A program made the translations under genes and the position numbers. This document shows positions 1-14,299 of a stretch of 64,000 nucleotides of DNA, in pieces. The stretch's first letter is position 1. Every line of letters starts with the position of its first letter. The notes beneath the pieces were generated by a model, which made no database searches, was not told the DNA's origin, and saw nothing but the letters and a program-made list of their open reading frames with translations. This DNA comes from Cycas panzhihuaensis (taxonomy: Eukaryota > Cycadophyta), in contig CM041465.1 in assembly GCA_023213395.1 (NCBI GenBank), forward strand, positions 89,473,741 through 89,537,740, in the 5' to 3' direction.

Positions 1-1258
1 GTATAAATTATATGTCCTAAAGCTAGAAATATGAGTTTTGTGAAGGTAAATTTAATAGACTTAAGATGAGATGAAGTGTTAAAAAAGATAGACCCATATG
101 GGAATCGTAGGCTAAGGAGGATGTTGGCAAGCAACAAGTTCTTTAAAGCTTCTTACCCCTAGAAGGAGCCAATGAGGAATTTTATATACTTAAGAAGCTA
201 GTTGTTTACCAAGTGAGGAGCTTTCTTTATTTTATAAATAATCTTTTTCCCACTAGATATATTATATAAACATAAATCTTTTGAGCTTATCTTAAAATGA
301 TCTATGTTTGTATAATCTTTCTTGAGTATGATGTGAATTATATAGGTCTCTTTTCTAAGGCAGGCCTACATAATTCCATCTTCTACTTTTATAAATCTAT
401 TACTGCTTGTTTCCTTTCAAGTAGTTCTAAATTTATAAAGATAGAATTGGTAATCTTTTCCATCTACTCCCTCTTACTCTTTAGTTTATTTTTCTTACCT
501 TCACTTTCCTTATTTTTCTTCTTTTTAGGACCCATTTCACTCTAGAATATATATAAACTACCATATACATAGTAATTTAAAATCACCAAAAAAAATATAA
601 AAGTCAAAACCAAAAAAATAATTTACATGCTTTCAAGCTAGTCATAGTGGTGAGCATATATTTTTACTATACATAATGGATAGATAACAAAAAGGGGAAG
701 TGAAGTGAGGGAAATAAGTTTAGATTCAACATTTCATCCATATATTGAGAAAACAATGATCAAAATAGTAAATATATAAACATGGTGAGATATACATGGC
801 CATCATAATATATAATTACCATCATGTGGTACTACATATATTATTAAAGGCTTTGAAATACCTCTAGTCTCTTACATGATCTCTATCTCTGTCTCCTCAT
901 ATCTTCCTTTAGATAAAATATGCTTACCCTTATGATGGGTGATGAGATCCTTCCTACCCTCTACCTGGCTTTACTTTCTCATGTCAACCTGGTATGTGTC
1001 CATGAGTTGTCTCTTTCTTAAGTGGAAATTATTTATCCTAATGAATAATGGTACCTTTTAACGAAGTCACCCTTTCACCTACATGTACTAGGGTCATCCT
1101 CTTAAGATGATGCCTCTCGTTCTCTACTGCATACAGCTTAGTATCTCAGATTCTTACCTCCATCATCTCCTAAAACATGTCCTAAGCTCATAAAGTAGGA
1201 TTGAAATACTCAATCTAATCTCCTAGTAGAGCTTGATTAATAGCATGCCACATTAGAG
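1..1258. other. Unassigned AT-rich intergenic sequence
   Basis: No reading frame here resembles a protein I recognise. The longest ATG-started frame (297-545) is a Phe/Leu/Ser-rich translation of pyrimidine-rich DNA. The block ends where the first LTR starts. Its last five bases (1259-1263, GCTTT) resemble the five bases after element 1 (4200-4204, GCTCC), consistent with a decayed target-site duplication with two C-to-T changes. Confidence 0.5.
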
Positions 1259-1263
1259 GCTTT

Positions 1264-1553
1264 TATTAGGTTAATGCTCATCACCTAACCTTGTATTGGG
1301 ACCATGTGAGCCATCCCTAGCCCTTAGGTGAGATTATTTTATTATATTTCAAATTCTAGGTTGAGAAGGACTCTCACCCTCCTCTCACATATTTATTCTT
1401 TGGGCTCAAAACCCTGGTGTTCATCAACACCACCTCTCAAAGGAAATATTTGATGTACTCTTCATAATGGGTTGAATATAAAATGATTTTACTTTTCAAT
1501 ATGGATTTAATACTTGCGTTCATCTATCCTACTCTCATCTCCAATATTCTACA
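1264..1553 (+). repeat. Left LTR of element 1
   Basis: This 290-bp LTR matches 3910-4199 end to end. The first bases have decayed to TATTAGG (the right copy reads TGCTGGG); the end is TCTACA. U3 contains the block ATTATTTTATTATA that is shared with elements 2 and 3. A TATA-like ATATTTATT (1389-1397) and a hairpin follow. Confidence 0.85.
1389..1431 (+). promoter_or_regulatory. LTR core promoter: TATA box plus hairpin at predicted start
   Basis: ATATTTATT at 1389-1397 is followed, 27 nt from its first base, by a perfect 6-bp inverted repeat: GGTGTT (1416-1421), loop CATC, AACACC (1426-1431). Plant transcription usually starts 25-35 nt after TATA, so the hairpin would form at the very 5' end of the RNA. 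This is inference from sequence; the same arrangement occurs in the other LTRs of this group. Confidence 0.55.
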
Positions 1554-1555
1554 TT

Positions 1556-1567
1556 TGGTATGAGAGC
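1556..1567 (+). other. Primer-binding site of element 1
   Basis: TGGTATGAGAGC starts two bases after the LTR end. It differs at one base from TGGTATCAGAGC, the site complementary to the 3' end of initiator Met tRNA used by most plant copia elements. Confidence 0.85.
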
Positions 1568-3164
<1,597 letters not shown>

Positions 3165-3900
3165 TTGCTCTTTAAGACCATCATTTTTGATTATGTATTA
3201 AAGTTTCTTATAATGACCATCTATTTGGATGATATGATGATTCTCATGTTTAATGGCACTAGTTTTTTATCTTGGAAGAGTTTGATGAAAATACTCCTTA
3301 TCTCCAAAAATTTATGGAAGTTTGTAAAAGATGAGTATGAACCAAATGTCAAAGAAGACATGAAAAAAGATAATTATGCCTTAGCCTTAATATTTTATGA
3401 AATAGACGATAATATATTTTCTAGTATAATTGAGTTAACTACTTCCAAATCTATATGGGATATCCTAGAATCAATTTATAGGGTAGATACCTTAGAATTA
3501 AATGTTACTAATTATATTGATGATACTTTTTTATGTGTGATAGATGTTAGAGCAGGTGAACTTTGATGAAAAGACTAATGTTGCATGTACTAGTATAGAC
3601 TTCAATAAAATCAATGACTCTAATATTGCATTAGATGAGATTATATGTACCTTGGACCTAATTAATAAAAAAGACAAAGACAAAGACAAAGCCACTTCTA
3701 CTTATTCGAATCAAGCCACACCTATGTGGAATCCACTTGAACCATATAATGTTAAAGAGACACACATTACTGAAAGGATGATAATGCAAGTTAATCACTT
3801 CAAGGATGATGATAAAGCCAAAGGGCATGTTTAAAGTTTTCCTCAAGTACAAGTATCACAAGTTCAAAGAGAAGTTGAAGATACATGTGATGACCATTAA
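3165..3900 (+). pseudogene. Degenerate gag of element 1
   Basis: The first frame (3165-3566) carries the copia gag (UBN2/DUF4219-type) pattern: FNGTSFLSWKS, then ISKNLWKFV, then KKDNYALALIFYEIDD and TSKSIWD. The likely start is the internal ATG at 3213, just before the FNG block. Around 3520-3545 the reading shifts by +1 and continues as FDEKTNVACTS in the 3544-3834 frame, matching the same section in element 2. A TAA at about 3832 interrupts that frame. The frame resumes and ends ...VEDTCDDH with a TAA at 3898-3900 that abuts the purine tract. The original protein was about 230-240 residues. Gag would form the particle shell around the RNA. No zinc knuckle is visible. Confidence 0.7.
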
Positions 3901-3909
3901 GGGGAAGAA

Positions 3910-4199
3910 TGCTGGGTTAATGCTCATCACCTAACCTTGAATTAGGACTATGTAAGCTACCCCTAACCATCAGGTGAGATTATTTTATTATATTTTAAAT
4001 TTTAGGTTGAGGAGGGATCTCGTCTTCCTCTCACATATTTATTCAATGGGCTCAAAACCTTGGTTTTCATCAATACCACCTCTCAAAGGAAATATTTGAT
4101 GTACTCTTCATAATAGATTGAATATAAACTGATTTTGTTTTTCAGTATAGATTGAATACTTTCATTTATCTACTCTACTCTCATCTTCAATATTCTATA
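3910..4199 (+). repeat. Right LTR of element 1
   Basis: 290 bp, starting TGCTGGGTTAATG directly after purine tract GGGGAAGAA. It ends TTCTATA, with CA decayed to TA. The TATA-to-hairpin spacing (4035 to 4062) is again 27 nt, but the stem has decayed to GGTTTT/AATACC. Confidence 0.85.
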
Positions 4200-4204
4200 G
4201 CTCC

Positions 4205-5114
4205 ATTAACATAGATGCATAGGGAAATATAATATCTAATATCCTACGTATTTTTAATAGGATTAAGATCCTCTCACTTACTAATAAAAAAAAATGACAA
4301 AACTATGATCAGTCTCTTATCAAATAGAGAATAGATAATTAAGAGACAACCATAATCAATGATGCTTAAATCATAACCATTTATATATCTATTACCTGTG
4401 GTCCTCCTCTTAGCTAATCTCCTCCCAATGGCTCAGCTACCATCCCTCTCAGTAGCTATAATGTTACCTCCCCTGATGGTTATTAAGGAGGCTTTACTCC
4501 TCTATCTCTATCCTCCTCTCTTATCGCTCCTTAGCCCTCTATAGAGTCTAAATCCATGCTTTGTATGGAGCCTCCTCTGTTGCCACTCATTCCTCCTATC
4601 TCCTAAGCCACATCTCTTTCTCCTTTCCCTCCTCCTTTAGTTGGTGCCTCACCTCACTCTCCTCTTCCTCCTCATCTACTTACTATTATTCTACTTCTCC
4701 TCATCCTTTACCTTTCCCTCTCTCTCTTACTCTAATGGGAGGCCTCTACATTATCACTCTCTTAGTTGCATTAATCTCATCATTGCTCTATATTAGTAGC
4801 CCCTCATAAGGGTCTACTACTAACTACCTCCTTATCATTCTACTCAATAAAGCACTATGAGTAGTCCTAGCCATAATAACTATCCTATTAATGATCTATA
4901 ACCTCATATGCTATCTATTCATTCTTGGATCAATAATAATTAGCTCACTTGGTGTCCCTCCTAGTCTCATTAGAGGAATATGATCATATAACTAGTATAT
5001 AAGAATAGAACTATAGGAGAAACCTCCATGATCCTGTCCCTTGATCCTAGATAATTGGAGACTCATGTTATCTAAAATATGCTATCCCCAATTCATCCTC
5101 ATCCCCTTTTCACA
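4205..5114 (-). repeat. Inverted copy of the coding-like repeat at 44.3 kb
   Basis: Read on the minus strand, about 4390-5075 aligns in order with 44280-44950 on the plus strand. Shared landmarks include GAGGAGGCTCCATA followed by GCATGG, GATGAG, and a stretch coding for TTHS and RMIRR that corresponds to STHS and RMVRR there. Every minus-strand frame here has stops. The origin is unidentified, either a gypsy gag-like region or a host gene family carried by repeats. The first ~180 bp after element 1 has no recognisable content. Confidence 0.6.
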
Positions 5115-5437
5115 TGATGGGATTAATGTTCATCACCTAACTCCCACCTTAGAGACATATGACTATACGCTTCTTTATGGTAAGTAAGGTAAGATTATTT
5201 TATTGTGCACTACCATTATTTTATATTATTTTGAATTAGAAGTTGAGGAGGTTTCCCTCCTTCCTCAAAAGTATATATCTTATGGGTTTCTAAACTTTGG
5301 TATTTATCAACACCACCAACTATTAGAAATCTGATGTAGCCTTTTCACAATGGATTAATACAATACTATTTCATAAGTGTATTTTGAATATAGCTTGAGT
5401 TACATGATTTCACTAACTACTTTGAGCATTTCTAACA
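5115..5437 (+). repeat. Left LTR of element 2
   Basis: TGATGGGATTAATG...TTCTAACA, 323 bp, with the primer-binding site directly attached. U3 has GGTAAGTAAGGTAAG and ATTATTTTATT. A second inverted repeat, GAGGAGG-TTTC-CCTCCTT, lies at 5245-5262 just upstream of TATA. Confidence 0.88.
5272..5314 (+). promoter_or_regulatory. LTR core promoter: TATA box plus hairpin
   Basis: TATATATC starts at 5272. GGTATT (5299-5304), loop TATC, AACACC (5309-5314) starts 27 nt later. The stem has one mismatch, attributable to a G-to-A change from GGTGTT. Confidence 0.5.
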
Positions 5438-6566
5438 TGGTATCAGAGCATAGATCTTGGCCACCTATATCATAGCATTGATCTACCTTTACGACAAGTA
5501 TTTACATTGATATTTTGTTAGTTTTATCAAGTTTATTAACATTTTTATATAGTTTTTTGTTAATATTTAGCTATTTTTAATACGTATAATCTATTTAATC
5601 AATGTTTTCTTTAGATTTTTTAGCTATAGTATAAATACATTCATCTTAGTAATTAGTTAATACAATTATTTTAAAGTTTTGTTTGATATTTTTAAAGATT
5701 TTAATCATTTTCTATCAAAATTTTCAAGTTCTTAAACTTTGGTAGGTTGGTGTGATCTCCACACTACTCAGAACCACATCAAGTGACCACTTATCGAATT
5801 CATCTCTAAGTCTTCTATGCTCCAGAAAATATGGTTTAAAAAATCATCACTTTTACAGTGAGTTATAGCTCATAGAAGCCTAGTGTATCACACTATCTAT
5901 TGAAACCCCCAGGCATTAAAGTTAAAATTACTTCGTTTGGCTTTGTTTCTCATTGGTTTTCTCTAAAACTTAGTAGCAAGGTATTTTTAAGGCTGTAGAA
6001 TCTGTTTGTGATATTTTTTTTAGCCTTGTTTCTGTTGTATGACGCTTACACCCTCTATGGTCTCTTGATCTTTAACAAGCGTATTCTCATTCTGTGCTTA
6101 TCCGTTTCTCATGAAATTTTAGGGACACTTAGGCCTCAATAAGAGTAAGTTTCCCACCTATTTTTGTCATGTTTCATGACCCCAGTAAGGAGAATGAGCT
6201 CCCAGAGTGACCACTATCTATATGCTCTTCATTCTATCATTTTTTAACTATATTTATTAAAAATCATATTTTTTGAAAGTATTTACCATCGATCTACAGT
6301 GTAGATTACTCAGAACCTTGTCTGGATTATTCTTGATTAGATATAAGCCCACTTTCATTATTTTTTTGAGGAAAATTCACCTTTGCATCCTCTCTTCACC
6401 GTATGACCTCTGTGGATGCAGGTTTATGTTTTTTACACATTGAAAATCTTTTTTTTTTGACATATTTCTAGTCAATATTCATTGCATATCTCTAGCACCC
6501 CTCCTCCATGTGATTTAGAGTGGATTCATGCCTCTTTTGATTAATTTTTTATAAGTAAACTTTCCC
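5438..6566 (+). other. Primer-binding site and leader of element 2 (left half)
   Basis: TGGTATCAGAGC at 5438-5449 is a perfect initiator-Met primer-binding site. The remainder up to the insertion of element 3 is AT-rich and without a supported coding frame. Confidence 0.75.
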
Positions 6567-6571
6567 TTATG

Positions 6572-6897
6572 TGTTGGGGTTAATGTTCATCACTCCACTC
6601 CTACCATTTACACATGTGAGTGCACACATGTGAAGGTAAGTAAGGTAAGGTTAAAGTTACTTTAGTTAATCATTATTTTATTATATTTTAAATTTGGAGG
6701 TTGAGGAGGTTTCCCTCCTCCCTCAAACTATATATTTACTAGGGTGATAAACCCTGGTGTCTTTTGACACCACCTTCATTTTGGACATTTGTAATACTCT
6801 CTTAAAGATGGATTGAAAACAAAGGCTTATTTGCTTATACTACAATGGAATGATTTTTTATACATGCTCTGCTTTGTCTCCATTTTACAAACCTTCA
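6572..6897 (+). repeat. Left LTR of element 3
   Basis: TGTTGGGGTTAATG...AAACCTTCA, 326 bp. It contains the inverted repeat GAGGAGG-TTTC-CCTCCTC at 6703-6720 (perfect 7-bp stem) upstream of TATA, and the U3 block GGTAAGTAAGGTAAG. Confidence 0.92.
6729..6771 (+). promoter_or_regulatory. LTR core promoter: TATA box plus perfect hairpin
   Basis: TATATATT at 6729-6736, then GGTGTC (6756-6761), loop TTTT, GACACC (6766-6771). The spacing is 27 nt. Compared with element 1 (GGTGTT/AACACC), the closing pair next to the loop changed from T:A to C:G on both sides and the loop sequence changed, while the stem stayed perfect. Confidence 0.6.
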
Positions 6898-6911
6898 TTT
6901 GGTATCAGAGC

Positions 6912-7559
6912 ATAGATCCTGCGTACATTGGCTCAGATTTTTGGCCTGTTAAAGTTTTTTTTAAGAAGTAAGAAGATCCATTAGCTTATAAAGTAGATCT
7001 ACTCATGACAAGCCAAATATTAGTTCTATTCATCTTCTATAAAGCTTGTTAGCAGTTTCTTGTATTATTTTTCATTAAAAATTTGATTACTTTTGATTTA
7101 TACCTATAAAATAACCTATATTTTCATAGATCTGTGTAGGATTACAACTACAATTGGTAAAATATTCAAGATCCCGTCTCTCCATGAAGTTTTATTAATA
7201 CATTTTACTTATTTTATTAAATATTTGACTATTTTTGGTATATTTGGTCCATTTATTCAATATTTTTTTCTCAGATCTATGTAATAGTTGTTGTATATTC
7301 AGCCTAACAAGTTTCTTGGAGAAGTTATACTATAAGTTTTATTATCTATTAATTATTTTTTAGGTTTTGGCAAAGGATTAGTTAATAATTGTTTATGTGA
7401 TCTATCTCTTCATATTCTTAGCGAAAGTGCTACATATGACTGCTTGTTGGAATCCTGGAAAGCTGATCTATATACTGGAGAAATCAGTTTGAAGTTTCTC
7501 TTTGTGTGGAAGAAGTTCTCATCTTTTGAAGTCAATCTTTTTCAAACCTGTTATAGCTA
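6912..7559 (+). other. Leader of element 3, first part
   Basis: AT-rich sequence after the primer-binding site. It contains a 63-codon open frame (7093-7284) rich in Ile/Phe/Tyr that looks like chance translation. Nothing else is recognised. Confidence 0.5.
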
Positions 7560-8330
7560 CATTACCAGTCTCACTCTGTAAGAAACACACGATTTAAATC
7601 AATCTAGGTTAGTTCATCCATTGAGACCCTATTTCTTTAAATACTCAGTTCCATTATTACGCTCTAGGATTTCCTTCAAAGTCTCCCATTAAACTCTCTT
7701 TGTAGTTTCATTTTCTTATGGATCAAAATAATTTTAGCATTGGGTTGCCCATATGAAGACTCCCTATAAAGAGGTGTATCAACACTAACATCATAGTCCA
7801 ACCGAGCTTTGGTATGCCTCAGAACAAGATCCCCATATCTAGGAACATCATCCATAATAACATATGAGTGCTTTGTTCCAAAAATCGCATCATAAGGATG
7901 GACCATCATAGCTTGGTACATAATCAAAATGACGAGCATAACTATCTTTAGGGTATGGTAGCCTGATAGTAGCACTCCTTGAAGGACCATGAATTCCATA
8001 GGAGGATCGTATTTAAGCGGCTACATGTGTAGAAAAATCTAGAGCAGATTTGCTTAAAGATCGTATTTCACTATCATAAAAAGGCTTCATCCTGCCTTCC
8101 ATAATCCCTCCTAGAATGAATCTTTTGTAGAGTAATTGGCTACCTATCACATGTCCTCTTTGGAGAAGGTAAATGCTTGTCTGCCACTATTCTTTGGTTG
8201 GACTGACAGCTCAATTTATGTCCACGATTTTGAGCCCCACATCTTCCTCATCTCTCCATTGCTAACAAGAAGCCTCAAGACTACCTACCATTCCATCCTG
8301 ATATTGAATGCCCTAGTTGATTTCTAGTAT
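7560..8330 (-). other. Antisense protein-like patch in leader of element 3
   Basis: On the minus strand this less AT-biased patch translates into peptides of mixed, protein-like composition. One frame reads SEIRSLSKSALDFSTHVAA, then after a stop IRSSYGIHGPSRSATIRLPY (8070-7900). The neighbouring frame (7999-7676, 107 codons open) contains PRYGDLVLRHTKARLDYD and LYRESSYGQPNAK. The two join by a frameshift near 7900. I do not recognise the protein. A plausible reading is a captured fragment of a host gene lying antisense to the element; chance is not excluded. Confidence 0.35.
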
Positions 8331-9281
8331 CATAAATTAGATCTGGTTCAGTAGAAACATCTGCCACCACGTTTTTTGTTTATTTTCTTTTATTTTTTTA
8401 ATATATATTTATATATATTAATTCTACATTTTCTGTGGGTGATATAAATCAGCCTATATGTGATCAATTTTTGTATGTTTTCATCATTTGTTTATACCTT
8501 GTTTTGCCATCTGCGTGATCACGACGATGCCATATTATCTTTTGTTTATTTTTAGTTTTTATAAAGTTTGAACTTAATAAAATTAAATTGGATATATTTT
8601 GAGATCTGGTGGTTTTTGGGTCCAAGCCCCTTTTGGTTTTGGCCCCCCGGTCATATGTCCCCTCCATATGACCTTTAGCTACTCATTAGAAGGGGCTTTT
8701 CAACTTTATTAAATTTATTCCTTTTATTTTTTTTAAATTTTCCTTAAAAACATAAGGTACCTAGCTAATTTCTTCAATATCTCTTCACTGGGGTATCAGT
8801 TTCTAATGAAACCTATCCTGTTGAGTCTAGAATTTTCTGAGGTATAATTTAGACTAGTTATTTTCTATATTTAAAGTTTATTTGACCTATTTCTAATAAG
8901 TTTAAATCAATTCTTTTTTTAAAAAGGTCTTCTTTTAGATTATTAACATAAAAGTACTTGCTACTATTTTTATTATAACTTTTCTGTTTCACATCAGAAT
9001 TTAGATCCATTAGTTTCATCGGGAAGCTGAATCGTTCCTCTTCAAACTGACACTATTATTTATAAGTTTGAAAGTGTTCTTGTAGACTTTCAAATCCATC
9101 AAAGTTGAAGTACATAACAACTTCTAATTTGTTATTATTGCATATTTTTATATATTATTTCTTAAGTTTTTTAACTAAAACATATATTAAGTAGCCCTCT
9201 AAACTATATTTGATTATTTTACATTGTTCTATAAGATTTTTACTAGCATTTCCTAATATTTCAAGCCTCAGGCTCCCATTA
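8331..9281 (+). other. Leader of element 3, second part
   Basis: AT-rich, with no reading frame supported. A stretch near 8597-8680 (GAGATCTGG..., CCATATGACC) resembles 12645-12700 in element 2 and, loosely, 18340-18390 in element 4, suggesting a shared leader module. Confidence 0.45.
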
Positions 9282-11180
<1,899 letters not shown>

Positions 11181-11191
11181 ATCATTATATT

Positions 11192-12055
11192 TTGAAGAGT
11201 TTATTTGAAATTATATATTATAAGTTTATTGATTTATTAAGTTCTTTGATTCCTTCTAAAGATATATATTTTGTTGAGAAGTACAAAAAGTTTGCTTGTA
11301 AAGCATATTCTTTTGATTATGTACTAAAGTTTTTTATACAAATAGTAATTAATCTAAATAAAATACAATTTCCTATATTTGATGGCTATGATCTTTTATA
11401 ATGGTGTAAAACAATGCAAACTTACTTTATCACAAATAATCTTTGGAGTTACTTACAAGATAAATATGATTTTAATATTAAATAAGACATTAAAAAGGAT
11501 AATGAAGTCTTAGCGATATTATTTTACACTATAGATGATAATGTTTTTTTCTAAAGTTTGTGAAATGACGACTTCCAAATTCGTATGGGACACCTTATAT
11601 TCTATTTATAGGGAAGAAACTCTCAATATAAATGAATTTAACTTTGATATTGTTGAGTATGTAAGACAGGTGCCATAACAAGTTGATTGTGATGGAAAGA
11701 CCAAAGAAGAAAATTCAAGTCAAATGCATGATCACCTTATTGCACGTAAAGTTGATCCTCCATTTGAGGGGGAGAAACCTTATGATATGATAATTACTCA
11801 CAACACAAAGATTTCATAATGTAAAGTTAAAGTTCCAAGAGACAAAGTTAGAGTTGCAGCCATTTACCTTCATTCAAATCAAGCTACATTTACTTGGAGA
11901 TTTTTTGAACCACTCAATGTTAAAGAGACACACATTGCTAAAAGGATGTGGTGAGTTGATAATGATTGAGCTAAAAGATAAATATTCAAAGTTCTTTTCA
12001 AGTTCCAGTTTTATAAGTTTAAAGAAAAGACAAAGATGTTCATGATGACTATTAA
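11192..12055 (+). pseudogene. Degenerate gag of element 3
   Basis: The first frame (11192-11401) ends IQFPIFDGYDLL and stop. In the same frame follow WCKTMQTYFITNNLWSYL, a stop, and KKDNEVLAILFYTIDDN. A T-run near 11545 causes a frameshift, after which CEMTTSKFVWDTLYS continues the copia gag pattern. Further on, EPLNVKETHIAKRM (about 11905) matches EPYNVKETHITERM in element 1. The final ...DDY-stop (TAA 12053-12055) abuts the purine tract. At least three stops and one frameshift make it non-functional. Confidence 0.7.
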
Positions 12056-12064
12056 GGGGGAGAA

Positions 12065-12391
12065 TGTTGGGATTAATGTTCATCACCCCACTCCCACCAT
12101 TTACACATGTGAGTGCACACATGTGAAGGTAAGTAAAGTAAGGATAAAGTTACTTTAGTTAAGCATTATTTTATTATATTTTAAAATTTGGAGGTTGAGG
12201 AGGTTTCCCTTCTCCCTTAAACTATATCTTTACTCGGGTGACAAACCTTGGTGTCTTTTAACACCACCTTCATTTTGGGCATTTGTAATACTCTTTCAAA
12301 GATGGATTGAATACAAAAGCTTATGTGCTTATGCTATAATAGAATGATTCTTGATATATACTCCACTCTGTCTCCATTTTATAAACCTTCA
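12065..12391 (+). repeat. Right LTR of element 3
   Basis: 327 bp, preceded by purine tract AAGGGGGAGAA and followed by target copy TTATG. TATA (12223) and hairpin (12250) are 27 nt apart; the stem is GGTGTC/AACACC with one mismatch. Confidence 0.92.
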
Positions 12392-12396
12392 TTATG

Positions 12397-14299
12397 CACC
12401 TCACAGCCAACGACCATTGATTTTCATCAAAATTTTTTATTTTTTCTAAAGTTTTTAATTTAATTTAATTTAATTATATTTGATTTAAAATTCAGGTGAT
12501 TTTTGGGCTTAAGCCCCCTCTGTCAATACACCCTCGGTCTTGTGTGACTTCATATGACCCTTGATCTTCAGTAGTCCCCAAATCTCATTAAGTTATTTTA
12601 TTTTTTTTTAATTTTTTAAAATATTTATTTATTATTTGATAAATTTTGAGATCTGGGGATCCCTTAGGGTTATAGCTACCAGTCTCGTGGATCCTCATAT
12701 GATCAACAACCCATTTTTAAAGGATCTAAACCTTAATATATTCATTTTTAAATTTTTACCTAAGGAAGTTTGTTTATGTTTTTAGCCATATCCCAGTGTT
12801 GGAGAGTTAGATTTTTAATTTTCTAGACTCATTGGATTCTTGACTTAGAGTTATATAGCCTAGAGTCCTCATTTACTTGATTTGAGCCATTTTTTATAGA
12901 GTTTGATTAGGTCAAAGTTGACCTTCATTTATTGCTCATATTTCATTAGTTATAAATAGGTCTATTCATTGTTTCATCAATAACTTGAGTTCTACATCTC
13001 CATTTCTCAAGTTGTTTGAACCGTTGAAAATGTATTTTAGAGCTCTTTGCAATAAAATATATTTTATATTATTCTAACATCATTTTATAGGTCATTAACA
13101 TATTTAAAATAAAGAATCTATTTCACTCCTAGTTGGACACTTTTAGAGATATTTTGAGCTAAAATTTCTTTCCAAATGAATGTATTTGATTGATATTTAT
13201 ATACTAACTGATTATTAATGATATTTTCTAGTGTTTATAAGATTTACAAGTTATTTTGTAGCCTTATAGCTTTATTTTTGGCTTTTGAAGTAGTATGAGC
13301 CCTATTACATTTAAAAGCTATAATTGGGTACCTCTTACCTTATTATTTTCTTTCTATTACATTTAAAAGTAAATCTAAGTAACTTTATTACTTGTTTAAG
13401 GAGTTTTCTTTGAGTATTTATGCTTATTTAAGGCAATTTCCCTTCTTGAATACTTTAAAAGGTACACCTTATTTATAAAAGAATCCAACTAAAGAGCTCA
13501 CTTTCCTTTTAATTATATTACATCTAAAAGTATTTTTAAGCAATCTTATGTACTTTGAGGTCATTATTTCATAAATTTAAAGAACCTTTATTTGCTTTAA
13601 GGCCCTCATATCTCTTGAAATCATATAACTGCATCATTGTATAAGTTGTTATTTTGATTCTTTTAAGATTTAAGGATTATATCCATTCAAGAATATCATT
13701 ATATTTTTGCATATATTATAAGGTCTCTTACATTCATCTTTGTTGGAAAGGATTATAAGTTATACATTGGCTTTCATTTCAAATCTAATTTACTTTAACC
13801 ATTATTTAATTATCTTATTGAAAGAAGATTGATTAACTATCTTGATTGAAAGGTAGTAGAATACTTAAAAGGTTATCTTCTTTATCGAAAGAGTATTTGA
13901 GCATTTGAAAAGATCATTTCCTTGATTCATTTACTTATAGTTTCTCAATAATTCATTGAAATAATCTCATTGATGATGCATATAGTTATTAAAAGTTGTT
14001 TAAAGTTATTTTTATAAGGAGCTTCTTCATTTGAAAGATAAAGTTAACATAAGAAAATCTTGATCTCATTTCTTGGTTAAGCTACTTTGTATTAAAGTAT
14101 TCATTTGAAAGATCATACATGCATCTCCATAATATTTGAAATCTCAAACACAATACATTATATTACATTACTCCTAAATTTTAAGATTCATATATATCCT
14201 TTAAAAAGTTTATCTCATCTCAAAAGAAAACATTTATCTTGCATTGATTAAGGAAGATATACCTCTTATTTCATTAGATGTTATAATTTATTGATTATA
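12397..14299 (+). other. Leader of element 2 (right half), non-coding
   Basis: Continuation of element 2 after the nested insertion. AT-rich with many short T-rich runs; I see no protein-like frame in about 1.9 kb. Confidence 0.6.

Noticed and set aside
297-545. 82-codon open frame near the left edge
   Set aside because: Low-complexity hydrophobic translation of a pyrimidine-rich tract; nothing supports a gene.
4561-4809. Ser-rich plus-strand frame
   Set aside because: It is antisense to the block homologous to 44.3-44.9 kb, whose conserved peptides are on the minus strand. The Ser-richness reflects CCTCCT-type repeats.
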